Positions 17,193-26,145 of a DNA stretch of 64,000 nt are shown piece by piece; position 1 is the first letter of the stretch; each line of letters starts with the position of its first letter. The stretch is taken from positions 194,650 to 258,649 of the forward strand of contig NZ_JBEFTX010000011.1 of assembly GCF_040195635.1 (NCBI RefSeq), written 5' to 3'. Position numbers and translations under genes: made by a program. The DNA comes from Thermasporomyces sp040195635 (GTDB lineage: Bacteria > Actinomycetota > Actinomycetes > Propionibacteriales > Actinopolymorphaceae). The notes under the pieces were generated by a model. It worked only from the letters and a program-made list of their open reading frames with translations, was not told where the DNA came from and made no database searches.

Positions 17193-18047
17193 TCATTCCA
17201 CGGTGCCGCTGCTGATCCGGTCGACTCCAGCCTGGCTCCCGAGCTCGTGACGCAGCTCTGGATGCTGGTGGTAGTAGCGCAGCATGTAGTACGCCCTGGC
17301 TGGGTCTGTAGCCAGGTAACCGGCCAGGATCCGGCTGTTGGCCCGGCGAAACACATTGAGCCGACCAGCCCAGTTCACTTCAGGGTTCGAGGGCCCGCGG
17401 ACTGGCGGTATGACAGCAAGTTGGACGACGAGTTCTCGACCTTCGCGCACATGGACTCCCTGGATCGAACTCCACGAGAAGAAGGAGCAAGAGAACCATG
17501 ACCAGCGATATATACCATCCGGGCTCATGCCAACCCCGAGCCTTCGCCGGGCCCTCATCAAGAAGCTAAGAAGCAGCGCCACGGGGTAGAGTGCGAAGAT
17601 CGGAGCAAAGAACGCCCAGGAATGGAATCTCGAATCTCTCCACGTTCCTGTCCTTGGAATCGAATCTGCAAGCAAGGGAGTAGCAATGAAGAGTATGCAG
17701 AGACTCAGCATGAACGTCACATAGAGAGCAGTAGCTGTGCGCGAATTGGGGACGATTACTGCGGTGCCCAAGTCTAGGTTGAGGCGAGCCAATTTCACCT
17801 GCGGGCGGCGACAGCGACAGGACAAGCGGGTGACGTATGCACAGGCGCCTGCGACGAGTGCCACGAAGAGAAGAGTGAATGAGAGGGCGGCTTCGGCATT
17901 GCTTCGTTCAGTCAGCGCCCGCACGCCGATGTAGCAGAAGAGAGCGCAAACGCCAGCCGCGCCGAAGAGGACCAATCTCGTTTTCGCTAAAAAACTCTCC
18001 CAAGGACGTGGCCAAGGCAGCTTCACGTCCGAGTCCGGGTAACTCAC
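17193..18047 (-). CDS. Four-helix membrane protein, candidate immunity protein of the ESX module
   Basis: A 284-residue protein with four membrane helices (LVLFGAAGVCALFCYIGVRA, LSFTLLFVALVAGACAYV, ALYVTFMLSLCILFIATPLL, FAPIFALYPVALLLSFLM) and a C-terminal cytoplasmic domain with DGIYRWSWFSCSFFSWSSI...REGRELVVQL, which resembles a PH-like membrane-protein tail. I chose GTG 18047 because AGAGG lies nine bases upstream; an in-frame GTG at 18056 is too close to it. The DNA is less GC-rich than its neighbours, with unusual codon use (AGG, AGC), suggesting transfer from elsewhere. It lies 3' of a WXG-fusion gene, the usual place for an immunity gene. Function not shown by sequence alone. Confidence 0.6.
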   Translation of the reverse strand: MSYPDSDVKLPWPRPWESFLAKTRLVLFGAAGVCALFCYIGVRALTERSNAEAALSFTLLFVALVAGACAYVTRLSCRCRRPQVKLARLNLDLGTAVIVPNSRTATALYVTFMLSLCILFIATPLLADSIPRTGTWRDSRFHSWAFFAPIFALYPVALLLSFLMRARRRLGVGMSPDGIYRWSWFSCSFFSWSSIQGVHVREGRELVVQLAVIPPVRGPSNPEVNWAGRLNVFRRANSRILAGYLATDPARAYYMLRYYHQHPELRHELGSQAGVDRISSGTVE

Positions 18048-18114
18048 TTGTCGCACCCTCTAGCCGTCTCGCGACGCATTTCGAATGATGCCACTTCGTG
18101 TTGCGGAATCATTA

Positions 18115-19182
18115 TCAACGCCCCCTAATCCGAGCCGGCCCAGGATCAAGGCCAGGACCTGAGTTGAGTAACTTCTGTCTTGCACTCTGGCTTTCGTCAT
18201 ATTCCTTATCGGCCCACTGGCTAACGAAGTAGCCTCCGACCGCCGCTACACCAACAGCAACCCACCCAGGACCTGGAACCAAGGCAGCTAGCACCAAACC
18301 GGTAGCAAGTCCCACACCATTGACAAAAATGGCCTTGTCGAGAGGATCTCCCTCGTAGAGCGAGTAGGTGATTCCGATCGGAGTGAGAAGCCGACCGCCA
18401 ACCTTCAAGACACGTGCGGCTAGACCCCAGTTGGCAACCGAATTCCTGGCGGAGAGGGCCGCCCAATCCTGCGAGTGGGCCTGTTGCTTGTAAAAGGTCG
18501 ACTGCCAAGATCCGTCGTCGTACTTGCTGGCGAGGCCGAGCCACTCCACCTTTGATGCGGCACGCCGACCCACTTCGGTGACGCCCTGGCTCTCGAACCA
18601 GCGCACAAGCTCAGCGGTCTCACCGACGACGAAGTCTCCCGCCGTGAAGTAGAGGTCATTCCAGCCTTCCTTCTCGGCAGTGCCGAGCCTCTCGATCAAG
18701 CCAACGATCGTCACACAAAGTCCATCAACAAGGTCCTGGACTTGCATGAAGCCACTCATCCGGTCTTCGAAGATGTCTCGACGCGTAAGTGGGGCATCGG
18801 GATGTGGTGGCTCGCTCTCGGGATCGAACTCGTCAGGGCAGTGCACCCACCCGTCTCGGACCACCAGGTTGTACTGAATGATCAGTTCCTGGCTCTGCTT
18901 CATGAGGCGCTGCGCGTGGACGAGTCCATCCGCACACTCGTCGAGCAGTGCCGCCAGCCGCTCGATCTGACCGATGAACCGGTGGGTATGGCGCGCACCA
19001 TCGTCCAGCCGCCCCATGAAACTCTGCCCCGCGAAGGTCGACCAAGCCGGCCCGGACGCGTCGCGGAGGCGACGGATGTCTGTCACAGCGGCATCGAGGC
19101 GAGACGTAAGGTCGCTCCGCAACCATCGCGAAAGAGCGCGAATGCTGTCTGCGTCTCCACCAAGCTCCAGCACCGGTGCCAT
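18115..19182 (-). CDS. WXG-fold ESX-type substrate with hydrophobic C-terminal segment
   Basis: The first about 100 of 355 residues form a helical hairpin with GPAWSTFAGQSFMGRL at the turn, like the WxG region of ESX substrates. A middle domain of about 150 residues follows, for which I see no family. Near the C-terminus, Gly-rich hydrophobic segments (AIFVNGVGLATGLVLAALVPG, VAVGVAAVGGYFVSQW) could insert in a membrane, and the end is a polar tail. Such fusions are commonly toxins exported by type VII secretion. Nuclease or ADP-ribosyltransferase motifs are absent, so a membrane-acting toxin or a scaffold are both possible. It starts two bases after the EspC-like gene ends, so they share an operon. 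Confidence 0.65.
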   Translation of the reverse strand: MAPVLELGGDADSIRALSRWLRSDLTSRLDAAVTDIRRLRDASGPAWSTFAGQSFMGRLDDGARHTHRFIGQIERLAALLDECADGLVHAQRLMKQSQELIIQYNLVVRDGWVHCPDEFDPESEPPHPDAPLTRRDIFEDRMSGFMQVQDLVDGLCVTIVGLIERLGTAEKEGWNDLYFTAGDFVVGETAELVRWFESQGVTEVGRRAASKVEWLGLASKYDDGSWQSTFYKQQAHSQDWAALSARNSVANWGLAARVLKVGGRLLTPIGITYSLYEGDPLDKAIFVNGVGLATGLVLAALVPGPGWVAVGVAAVGGYFVSQWADKEYDESQSARQKLLNSGPGLDPGPARIRGR

Positions 19183-19184
19183 GT

Positions 19185-19499
19185 CTACCGACCTTCGTCC
19201 GGATCCTCGCCGGAGAGATCCCGAAGGAAGCCGTGCAAAGTCTCTACGTGGTGATCCTCGGTGTCCTCGTACTGGTCCGCCGCCTTGCGCACTCCTTCCG
19301 CAGCTGCTCGGACACGCATGACATGCACGGCGGTGTTGGCTGCCACTGCCTCGACCAGCCGCATGATGCCGGGGGTGAAGGGCCCAGCGTCCAGGGTCTC
19401 GGGCATCGCCCGGTCCGCGCTGTCGACCTCCGTGGCAACCTGATCGAGGTCTCTGGCTATCGAACGGATCTTGTCCACGTCAACATAGTTGGCACCCAT
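19185..19499 (-). CDS. EspC-like small ESX-secreted protein
   Basis: This 104-residue helical protein starts at ATG 19499, with GGAGGG upstream; an upstream in-frame codon gives a low-complexity extension. It has two long helices (VDKIRSIARDLDQVATEVDSADRAM and a second from TPGIMRLVEAVAANTAVHVM). The motif YEDTE, which fits the YxxxD/E type VII secretion signal, lies near residue 80. The size and pattern match the EspC/DUF2580 family of ESX substrates, which often form heterodimers with a larger partner. The partner is probably the WXG-fusion protein encoded immediately downstream. No ESX core ATPase or EccB-D gene is present in this window. Confidence 0.7.
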   Translation of the reverse strand: MGANYVDVDKIRSIARDLDQVATEVDSADRAMPETLDAGPFTPGIMRLVEAVAANTAVHVMRVRAAAEGVRKAADQYEDTEDHHVETLHGFLRDLSGEDPDEGR

Positions 19500-19558
19500 A
19501 CTCACCCTCCGTTCGCTCGTCCCACCGTTCGTGCGACCTGACCTTAAGGCTTGTGTGG

Positions 19559-20623
19559 TCAATCACGCAGAGTGCTTGTGGACGGTCGGTGGAGGTGGGC
19601 GGCGATCGCGTCGGCCGGGCGGGCTGCCGTCGCTCGTAACCTCGCCACGCGGTCAAGGTAGGGCCGGTCAGGACTGTCCTCGAGTGCCTTGCGTACGGAC
19701 GTCACCAGGGCGGCCTGGTCGATCGGGCCTGGCAGGGTGGCCGCGACGGGTTGGCCCACCTGGGCGGCGAACGCGGTGACCTTCGGGTCGTACGACAACG
19801 CGACGAACGGACGGCCCGCGGCCGCGGCGACGAGTAGTGCGTGCAGCCGCATTCCGAGGACGGCACGCGCACCCGCGACCGCGTCCACGGCGGCCCGGTG
19901 ACCACCCTGGTCAGGTTCGACCACCCGCAGGCCACCGAGGTCGGCGGAGAGCTCGCGGGCCAGCACCACATCCTGACGCGCGTGATAAGGCACCAGGGCG
20001 ACGTCGACGTCGCGGGCCAGCGTGGCCAGGGCCGACCTGACGACCGGTAGCCAGGTCGCCGACCCTCTCCACGGGCGGAGCGACACCGCGAGACCGGACG
20101 GGTCAGCGCCGGATGCGGAATGGTCCAGGCCGAGGACAGGGTCGGCGACCAGTTCGGCTCCGCGTACACCCAACCGTTCGGCAAGGATCAGGGAGTCGTG
20201 GTCGCGCAGTGCCACATAGGTCGCGGACTTCAACGCCGCCGCCGTCAAGAGCCGGTTGACAGGAAGGTGGAGCGGTCCCAGCCCCTGTGCGTACACGAAG
20301 ACCGGCTTGCGCAGCGCCCGCGCCATCAGCATCAGGCCGGCGTAGAACGGTACCGGGCGAGCGCTCGTGACGTCCTGCAGGAGACTGCCGCCGCCCGCGA
20401 CGAGGGCGTCACAGGTACGCAGGGCGCGGACCACGCCGGTGGCATCCGTCCGGGAGATCGCCGGCAACCCGTGGGTGGAGACGGTGTACGCCGGATCGCC
20501 CGACACGACGACGAACTCCGTGTCGGCGCCGAGCGCGTCCCGCAAAGCCGCCACCTCGGCCTCCAGGATGGCCTCGTCGCCAGCGTTGCCGAAACCGAAG
20601 TACCCGAGGAGCAGCAGTCTCAT
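19559..20623 (-). CDS. csaB: Polysaccharide pyruvyl transferase CsaB
   Basis: A 354-residue protein from ATG 20623, overlapping the upstream stop as ATGA. It has the CsaB layout: a Rossmann-type start (MRLLLLGYFGFGNAGDEAIL), a central VAGGGSLLQDVTSARPVPFYAG and the C-terminal GMRLHALLVAAAAGRPFVALSYDPKV, the nucleotide-sugar/PEP-binding region of the family. CsaB adds a pyruvyl ketal to wall polysaccharide, which lets SLH-type surface proteins bind. The two upstream genes (DUF5693 and flippase) also belong to envelope glycan export. The same operon order is found in other actinobacteria and Firmicutes. Confidence 0.9.
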   Translation of the reverse strand: MRLLLLGYFGFGNAGDEAILEAEVAALRDALGADTEFVVVSGDPAYTVSTHGLPAISRTDATGVVRALRTCDALVAGGGSLLQDVTSARPVPFYAGLMLMARALRKPVFVYAQGLGPLHLPVNRLLTAAALKSATYVALRDHDSLILAERLGVRGAELVADPVLGLDHSASGADPSGLAVSLRPWRGSATWLPVVRSALATLARDVDVALVPYHARQDVVLARELSADLGGLRVVEPDQGGHRAAVDAVAGARAVLGMRLHALLVAAAAGRPFVALSYDPKVTAFAAQVGQPVAATLPGPIDQAALVTSVRKALEDSPDRPYLDRVARLRATAARPADAIAAHLHRPSTSTLRD

Positions 20624-22806
20624 CGCAGCTTCTCCCTCACCGGCGACCGACTCGTCACGCGACGTACCAGCCAGGTGGCCACGAGTCCGAGGACGAGGCC
20701 GATCACGAGGGAGTACGCCGAGCGCAGGAGCGACAACGCCAGCGGCGTGTGGAAGTGGGCGAACGTGTCGACCATCGACGCCGTACCGATCCCGGCGACG
20801 ACCGACCAGCACACGACCCAGCCGGTACGCCTGCCGCCGACGGCGCCGCACGACCAGGCGACTGCGAGCACCAGCGCCGGGAAGCCGAGCAGCGCTTCCT
20901 TGAAACGGGGTCGAACGTAAAGCGTCTCGTCCAGCGCGTCCCGAAGCCACAGCTCTGCCGCCGACGCGAGCCCGGAGTTGCCGGAACGGACGAGGTAGTA
21001 GGCCACACCGACGAGGACCACCGCGCCGCCGACGAGCTGCAGCGGCCGCACCCCACCCACCCGCACGCCCCCCTCCCACCGCCTCCACCCAAGGCTTCCC
21101 GGAGCCCACGTCGACGCGAAGGTGACCAGCCCGACGACGACGGGCGGGGCGATCAGCAGAGCCTTGACACCCAGGAAGGGAACGAGGCCGGTCATGAACT
21201 CGGTGCGGCTCCCGAGCGCGGCCACCACCAGACCGGTCGCGAGTGCGATCCCCACGCCGAGCAGGTACGACCGGACGATCTGGCCGCTCAATGGTTCCCG
21301 TGCGGGTTCCGCGACCGGCGATCCCACAGGCTCCGCGACCGGCGATCCCACGGCGACGAGGACCGCGAGCGACGCTCCGGCGATCGCGACCGCGAGCGTC
21401 ACCAGCTGCCACAGCGGCAGGGAGTCCACGATCAACGCCGCCACGCCCACCCCGCCGGCCAGGCCGACTCCGACGGCGGTGACCGGCCAGCCTCCCTCCA
21501 CGCCGCGCCGCACCCACTGGCCGAGACGCCCTGCCGGCAAACGCACCGGCGTACGGACGATCCATCCACCCGCTGCAGCCAGGATCACCAGTGCGGCCAA
21601 CAGGGACGCCGCGGAGACCACAGGACCGGGATCGACCGCCGGCATTGCGGTCGGCGGTCCCTGCGGCGTCGAACCCGACGGCACCGAACTGGGCGACGTC
21701 GAACTCGGCCGAGTCCAACCCGGCAGGTCCCGGCGGAGGTTCGCCGCGAGTGCGGTTACCGCAACCGTCCGCCGTCCAGCATCAGGCTCGGCGAGAGGCG
21801 AGCGCAGCACGAGCAGGCGTACCGTCCGCTCCTTCACCGCACGACTCCCACGCGCCACCAGGGCACGGGGATCGTCTCCTGGCCGCACATCGACGACGTG
21901 GGCACGGACGATCCGTCCGGACAGCTGCCCCGCGTAGGACGGCGCGCCAGGCAACTCCCCGAAGTCGGGAAACGCCAGGGTGAACCCGCGCGCGGCGAGG
22001 AACCTGCTGAACGCCGTCCGCTCGCCCACCAACGACGGGAACGGCGGCGAGGTGAGTACCAGTGCCGTCCAGGTGTCCGTCGCCTCCTCCGGCTCGGTGT
22101 CCGCCACCGTCCGCGCCCGGTCCATCTCGCGTTCCAGCCAGCCGTGACCGCGCGCGATGCGGGCGGGGAGGGCGAGCACGATCCCGATCCCGGACGCGTC
22201 CAGAGCCCGGACGTGGCCAAGGTCGTAACCCACCGGTACCTCGTCGAGGTCCGCCAGCTTCGCTACGCCGTCGATACGGACGAACGGCACCGCGGCGCCC
22301 TCGCTCGGCGAGCCCTCGTCGTTTGCCGCCCCGTCAACGCTTGACCCGCCAGTACCGGACCCGCCAGTGCCCGACCCGCCAGTGCCCGACCGCCCGGGAG
22401 TGGGGGTGGCTTCGGCTGTCGTGACCCGGGAGCCGAACTGTGCACGCAGCGCGGTGACGACCCACCCGAAGGCACCGTCCGGATCGCCCACACGACCGCG
22501 AAACACCACCGCGGGACCGTCGCCGGTGAGGCGCACCGGGATCGAGGAGGCACCTGGTGCGACGGGGGTGACGGACCCGTCTCCCCGGTAGTCGCGCAAC
22601 GGCCGCATCCCGACGACGACGTGGGTGATGCCCGCGCTTCGCAACCGTCGTACGACCGACTCTGCCGTTCCCGCGCCCGCCACGGTCGAGTCGGTGACGG
22701 CGATCGCCACGCTGCCGGACCGCTGTTCGGCCGCTACCCGGACCACGAGCGCCGGAACGGCCAGCGCGACGGCGAGCAGGCACGCGAGCGCAGACCGCGC
22801 CCTCAT
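20620..22806 (-). CDS. DUF5693 membrane protein linked to surface polysaccharide
   Basis: A 728-residue protein with an N-terminal signal/anchor (LACLLAVALAVPALVV) and an extracellular domain (to about 365) with SAGITHVVVGMRPL and VGYDLGHVRALDASGIGIVL, followed by at least eight membrane helices. The external domain has a Gly/Ser-rich linker (SGTGGSGTGGSGTGG). This is the architecture of DUF5693 proteins found beside csaB. Biochemical function is unknown; transport or modification of the pyruvylated glycan is a reasonable inference. It overlaps the flippase gene upstream by four bases and csaB downstream by four bases. Confidence 0.8.
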   Translation of the reverse strand: MRARSALACLLAVALAVPALVVRVAAEQRSGSVAIAVTDSTVAGAGTAESVVRRLRSAGITHVVVGMRPLRDYRGDGSVTPVAPGASSIPVRLTGDGPAVVFRGRVGDPDGAFGWVVTALRAQFGSRVTTAEATPTPGRSGTGGSGTGGSGTGGSSVDGAANDEGSPSEGAAVPFVRIDGVAKLADLDEVPVGYDLGHVRALDASGIGIVLALPARIARGHGWLEREMDRARTVADTEPEEATDTWTALVLTSPPFPSLVGERTAFSRFLAARGFTLAFPDFGELPGAPSYAGQLSGRIVRAHVVDVRPGDDPRALVARGSRAVKERTVRLLVLRSPLAEPDAGRRTVAVTALAANLRRDLPGWTRPSSTSPSSVPSGSTPQGPPTAMPAVDPGPVVSAASLLAALVILAAAGGWIVRTPVRLPAGRLGQWVRRGVEGGWPVTAVGVGLAGGVGVAALIVDSLPLWQLVTLAVAIAGASLAVLVAVGSPVAEPVGSPVAEPAREPLSGQIVRSYLLGVGIALATGLVVAALGSRTEFMTGLVPFLGVKALLIAPPVVVGLVTFASTWAPGSLGWRRWEGGVRVGGVRPLQLVGGAVVLVGVAYYLVRSGNSGLASAAELWLRDALDETLYVRPRFKEALLGFPALVLAVAWSCGAVGGRRTGWVVCWSVVAGIGTASMVDTFAHFHTPLALSLLRSAYSLVIGLVLGLVATWLVRRVTSRSPVREKLR

Positions 22807-24206
22807 CGCGTCGCTCCTGCGCCGCCGACCCGGCGATGCGGCACCCGTGCGCGCACCAGTTGCAGCAGTCGCACGAGGTCGCCGAGATCACCCGGCCGAG
22901 GTACCAGCATCAGCAGCCGCCCACCCGTCACTCTCCGGTAGCAGGCGAGCAGGACGACAGCGGTTCCGCCGTACGCCACGACTGACGCGACGGCTGCTCC
23001 CTCGATCCCCCACACCGGGATCAGCAGCAGGTCCGTGATGACCGTCAACGCCGCCCCCACACCGCTGCCGACCGACACCAGGCCTGGGCGACCGCGTCCC
23101 TTCAGGTCCGCCGCGAGCACCCGCGCCAGGGCCAGCGGCACCATGCCGACCAGCAGGATGAGCAGCGCGGAGGTTCCTTGCCGATACGCCGGACCGAATA
23201 CCCACCCGAGCAACAGCGACGCCCCACCCGCCAGGACGAGCGCAGCGGCGGCCGTCGCCAGCAACGTCAACCGGCTCGTCCGTTCGGTGACCGCGGTGGC
23301 GCGCCGGTCCGGCTGGCCGGCGACGTGGGGGAAGAGCATCGAGGCGGCGGCCGTGGACGCCTGGCCGACCACATCGGCGACCCGCGTGGCCACGAAGTAG
23401 ATGCCGGCCAGATCGAGCCGCAGCAGTGCGGGCACGAGCAGCAGATCAAGGCGCAGGTTGAGGAACGTCAACACATTGCCCAGCTGGCCCGCCAGTCCCA
23501 GCCGCATCGCCTCCCGGGAGAACGCCGCGTCGAACCGGGGCCGCAGCGAACCCACCGCCCGGCGTACGCCCCACAACGCGACCACCGCCGCCACCGCCGC
23601 ACCGAGCGCGGTCGCGAGAAGGTAACCCTCGGCGGTACGCACGAACAGGACCAGCAGCAGGACCGTGGTGCCGAGCGTGGCTGCGCTGCGGAGGGCATCC
23701 GCGAAGACATAGGACCGGCGGCGTTCGAGCCCGAGCAGCAAAGCGCCCGCGACTTCGTACCCGAGGGTGGCCACCGCCAGGAGTGCGGCCGCGACGAACA
23801 GCAGCGGTGCCTGCCGCTCCAGGACGACCGCGCCCACGACGGGTGCCGCGGCCCCCGTCAGCAGCACCGCGGCGAGCACGGCGCCCAACGTGAGCGCGAG
23901 GACGTACGCCACCACCGCTCCGCGCGAGCCCGGCCGCCGGCCGAGGAAGTAGATGGCCGCGATGTTGAGGCCACCGTTGGCGGCGATGGCGACCGCCCAC
24001 CCGACCGTCAGACCGACGCCGGCGACACCGAGCGCGGACGGGTCGAGCAGTCGGGCCGCGACGACTCCGGCGAGGAACACAGCGGCGACTGACAGCAGGC
24101 GGGCGGCCGTGAGGGCGACCATCGCCGAGCCGAGCGACCCCGAGGCCGCTGCTCGCCCGGCGCTCCGCGACGTGCCGCGCCTGGGAATGAGGCTCTCCTG
24201 ACACAT
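22803..24206 (-). CDS. Polysaccharide flippase (Wzx/MATE-type)
   Basis: A 467-residue integral membrane protein with about 14 hydrophobic helices, including LLSVAAVFLAGVVAARLLDPSALG near the start (the classic opening of Wzx-type lipid-sugar flippases) and NVLTFLNLRLDLLLVPALL in the middle. It should move lipid-linked glycan units across the membrane. The start at ATG 24206 lacks a strong ribosome-binding site; the internal ATG at codon 29 is an alternative. It leads the csaB operon, with a family A repeat immediately upstream of it in the promoter region. Confidence 0.8.
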   Translation of the reverse strand: MCQESLIPRRGTSRSAGRAAASGSLGSAMVALTAARLLSVAAVFLAGVVAARLLDPSALGVAGVGLTVGWAVAIAANGGLNIAAIYFLGRRPGSRGAVVAYVLALTLGAVLAAVLLTGAAAPVVGAVVLERQAPLLFVAAALLAVATLGYEVAGALLLGLERRRSYVFADALRSAATLGTTVLLLVLFVRTAEGYLLATALGAAVAAVVALWGVRRAVGSLRPRFDAAFSREAMRLGLAGQLGNVLTFLNLRLDLLLVPALLRLDLAGIYFVATRVADVVGQASTAAASMLFPHVAGQPDRRATAVTERTSRLTLLATAAAALVLAGGASLLLGWVFGPAYRQGTSALLILLVGMVPLALARVLAADLKGRGRPGLVSVGSGVGAALTVITDLLLIPVWGIEGAAVASVVAYGGTAVVLLACYRRVTGGRLLMLVPRPGDLGDLVRLLQLVRARVPHRRVGGAGATR

Positions 24207-24221
24207 TGTGGGGGCTTGCCG

Positions 24222-24310
24222 TAAACGACCACGCTAAGCATGCCCGTGGAACCCGGGCCATGCGTCGGTGCCTCGTCGGGCTTCCACAGGCCTGCTCAAC
24301 GTGGTCATTA
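24222..24310. repeat. Family A palindromic repeat, copy 2 (89 bp)
   Basis: Ends read TAAACGACCACGCTAAGCA and TGCTCAACGTGGTCATTA, a diverged version of the family termini. The central part matches copy 3 when reverse complemented (GGCACCGACGCATGGC against GGCATCGACGCCTGGC). It lies between the flippase start and the glycosylase stop, where it could affect transcription of the flippase operon. Confidence 0.85.
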
Positions 24311-24336
24311 GCCACGCTGTGCCGGGGGTAGCGGCG

Positions 24337-25221
24337 CTACTTGAGCAGGCGGGAGAGGCGTCGGTCGGCGAGTGGTTTGCCGCCGGTCTGGCAGGTGGGG
24401 CAGTACTGCAGGCTCGAGTCCGCGAACGACACCTCGCGCACGGTGTCGCCGCACACGGGGCACGCCTCGCCGGTGCGTCCGTGCACGGCGAGGTTGGTCT
24501 TCTTCTCCGACTTGAGCTCCTTCGCGGCGAGGCCACGGGAGCGTGCGGCAGCGTCGGAGAGCACCGACTGGATCGCGTCGTACAACGTCCTGCGTTCGGC
24601 GTCGGTCAACCCACTCGCCGGCTTGAACGGCGAGAACCGCGCCGCGTGCAGGATCTCGTCGGAGTAGGCGTTGCCGATCCCCGCGATCCGGCCCTGTTCG
24701 GTGAGGACGCCCTTGAGCTGCGATCGACCCGCGGCGGCCAGGATCTCGCCGAGCCGCTCAGGGGTGAAGTCGTCGCCGAGCGGATCGGGTCCGAGCTTGG
24801 CGACGCCAGGCACGTCGGCGGACCTCGCGACGACGTAGCAGGCGAGGCGCTTCTGCGTACCGGCCTCGGTGAGGGTGAAGCCCACGCCGTCGCCCAGATG
24901 CACCCGCAGTGCGAGCGGGTTGTTACGCCCACGCGGCCGGCCGGGCATCTCCGACAACGACGTGCTCCACCGCAGCCAGCCCGCGCGGGCGAGGTGCGTG
25001 ACGAAGTGCAGGTCCTCGGCGCCTTCCTGGCGCATCGTCAGGTCGAGGAACTTCCCGTGCCGACCCACGCTCGCGATCGTCCGCCCGACGAGCGCGTCGA
25101 TCGGCGGCTGGAACGTCTTGAGCGCGCTGATCGCCACGACGTCCACGCGCGTCACGGCTCGGCCGACCGCCTCCTCGCGGAGGAATTCGGCGAGCGCCTC
25201 CACCTCTGGCAGCTCAGGCAT
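24337..25221 (-). CDS. Fpg/Nei-family DNA glycosylase
   Basis: A 294-residue protein starting MPELPEVEALAEFL; the Pro after Met becomes the catalytic amine once Met is removed, and the following Glu is the conserved second residue of the active site. The middle has the helix-two-turn-helix with KGVLTEQGRIAGIGNAYSDEIL. The end has a zinc finger (CPVCG...CPTCQTGGK). These enzymes excise oxidised bases and nick the strand. ATG 25221 is chosen because MPELPE must be N-terminal; longer readings have no support. It could be called Nei or MutM, and the C-terminal finger does not separate them. Confidence 0.92.
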   Translation of the reverse strand: MPELPEVEALAEFLREEAVGRAVTRVDVVAISALKTFQPPIDALVGRTIASVGRHGKFLDLTMRQEGAEDLHFVTHLARAGWLRWSTSLSEMPGRPRGRNNPLALRVHLGDGVGFTLTEAGTQKRLACYVVARSADVPGVAKLGPDPLGDDFTPERLGEILAAAGRSQLKGVLTEQGRIAGIGNAYSDEILHAARFSPFKPASGLTDAERRTLYDAIQSVLSDAAARSRGLAAKELKSEKKTNLAVHGRTGEACPVCGDTVREVSFADSSLQYCPTCQTGGKPLADRRLSRLLK

Positions 25222-25681
25222 GTGCCTATCTTCCCCTGTCGCACAAGTGGTCTGGATGAACGAGTCCGTTCGTACGCATGCCGCGCGGGCGCGGGTCTCC
25301 GACACCTCGTAGATGGAGCGGTTGTCGACCCGGGCGGCGGCCAAGGTGCGGTGATCACGTTTCGTCGGCATTCGCGGGAGGTATTCGCGGTATTCGCATC
25401 GAAATGCGACGCCCCTGGGCGACCTGGGCGCTGACCGACCACTTCTTCCTCCGCCGCGGCCGGCCCGGAGGGGCTCCAGGTCAGCAGCTACGCGGCCCGT
25501 ACCTGTTCGGGCGCGGCGCAGGCCTAACCCGGCGCTCGAAGCGACCCCGTCCCTGGGGGATGGGGCGCTCGCTCAGAAGTCCTGACCCGACCCACGCAGA
25601 GGTCCGTCGATATCCGGACAGGCCGCGCATAGCCGGTCGTACGCCGCCCCAACTCCCTTGCCCGCGAGGGAGGATCGAACC
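25222..25681. other. Gene-free stretch upstream of glycosylase and small protein
   Basis: No credible gene in 460 bases. A short direct repeat GTATTCGCGGTATTCGC occurs around 25380. The right end has the ribosome-binding site GGGAGG for the 92-residue protein, and the left end should carry the glycosylase promoter on the minus strand. Confidence 0.5.
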
Positions 25682-25960
25682 ATGCCCGACGTCACCGCAC
25701 CGCCGGTCAACGGCGAGGTCTTCCTCGATGCCAGGGGTGACGAACGCTCGCTGCGGGTCAGCTGGTACGAGCAGTCCAGCCATGACGGCACGGTCGTACT
25801 GTCGATCTGGCGCGAGGCGATATGCGTCGTTTCGTTCCGGCTCGAGGGTCGCGAGGTGCCGATCCTGATCGAGGCTCTCGCCAGGGCCTCGGACCTGTTT
25901 CCCTCCTCGGCGGGGCGCCCTCAGGTGCCGGAGCAGGCCGACTCGGCGGACAACACGTAG
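25682..25960 (+). CDS. Small conserved-looking hypothetical protein
   Basis: A 92-residue protein with ATG 25682 eight bases after GGGAGG. The folded part (about 15-75) has alternating hydrophobic strands (RVSWYEQ, GTVVLSIWREAICVVSFRL) followed by the helix EVPILIEALARASDLF. Actinobacterial proteins of this type are annotated as hypothetical; some relatives contain the same W-R-E-..-C pattern in MbtH-sized proteins, but the MbtH signature is not present. No membrane helix. Monocistronic by spacing. Confidence 0.6.
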   Translation: MPDVTAPPVNGEVFLDARGDERSLRVSWYEQSSHDGTVVLSIWREAICVVSFRLEGREVPILIEALARASDLFPSSAGRPQVPEQADSADNT

Positions 25961-26067
25961 GACGGACGCGACCGGCCGCCCGCCGTTCCCGGCTCCTCGG
26001 CGCTGACGAAGGCCGACCCGACGTACGCGGCGAAAGGGCCCGCTTGCAGTCGTCGGGGCCGACGTCT

Positions 26068-26136
26068 CGTGATCATGCGAGGGAAACCGTGGATCTGGCC
26101 GGGGTAAGACGACCGGTTTCACGTACTTGATCACGG
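26068..26136. repeat. Family B palindromic repeat, diverged copy 1
   Basis: CGTGATCATG with GGGAAACCG on the left and CGGTTTC with TTGATCACGG on the right form a long imperfect hairpin. It lies in the gap between the 92-residue protein and the aat stop, two converging genes, so it is well placed as a two-way terminator. Confidence 0.6.
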
Positions 26137-26145
26137 CCAAGGCCC

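Noticed and set aside
20624..21718. Upstream extension of the csaB frame to 21718
   Set aside because: It runs antisense to nothing but overlaps the DUF5693 gene in another frame and reads Arg/Gly-rich. CsaB homologues begin at MRLLLLG, and the ATGA overlap supports 20623.
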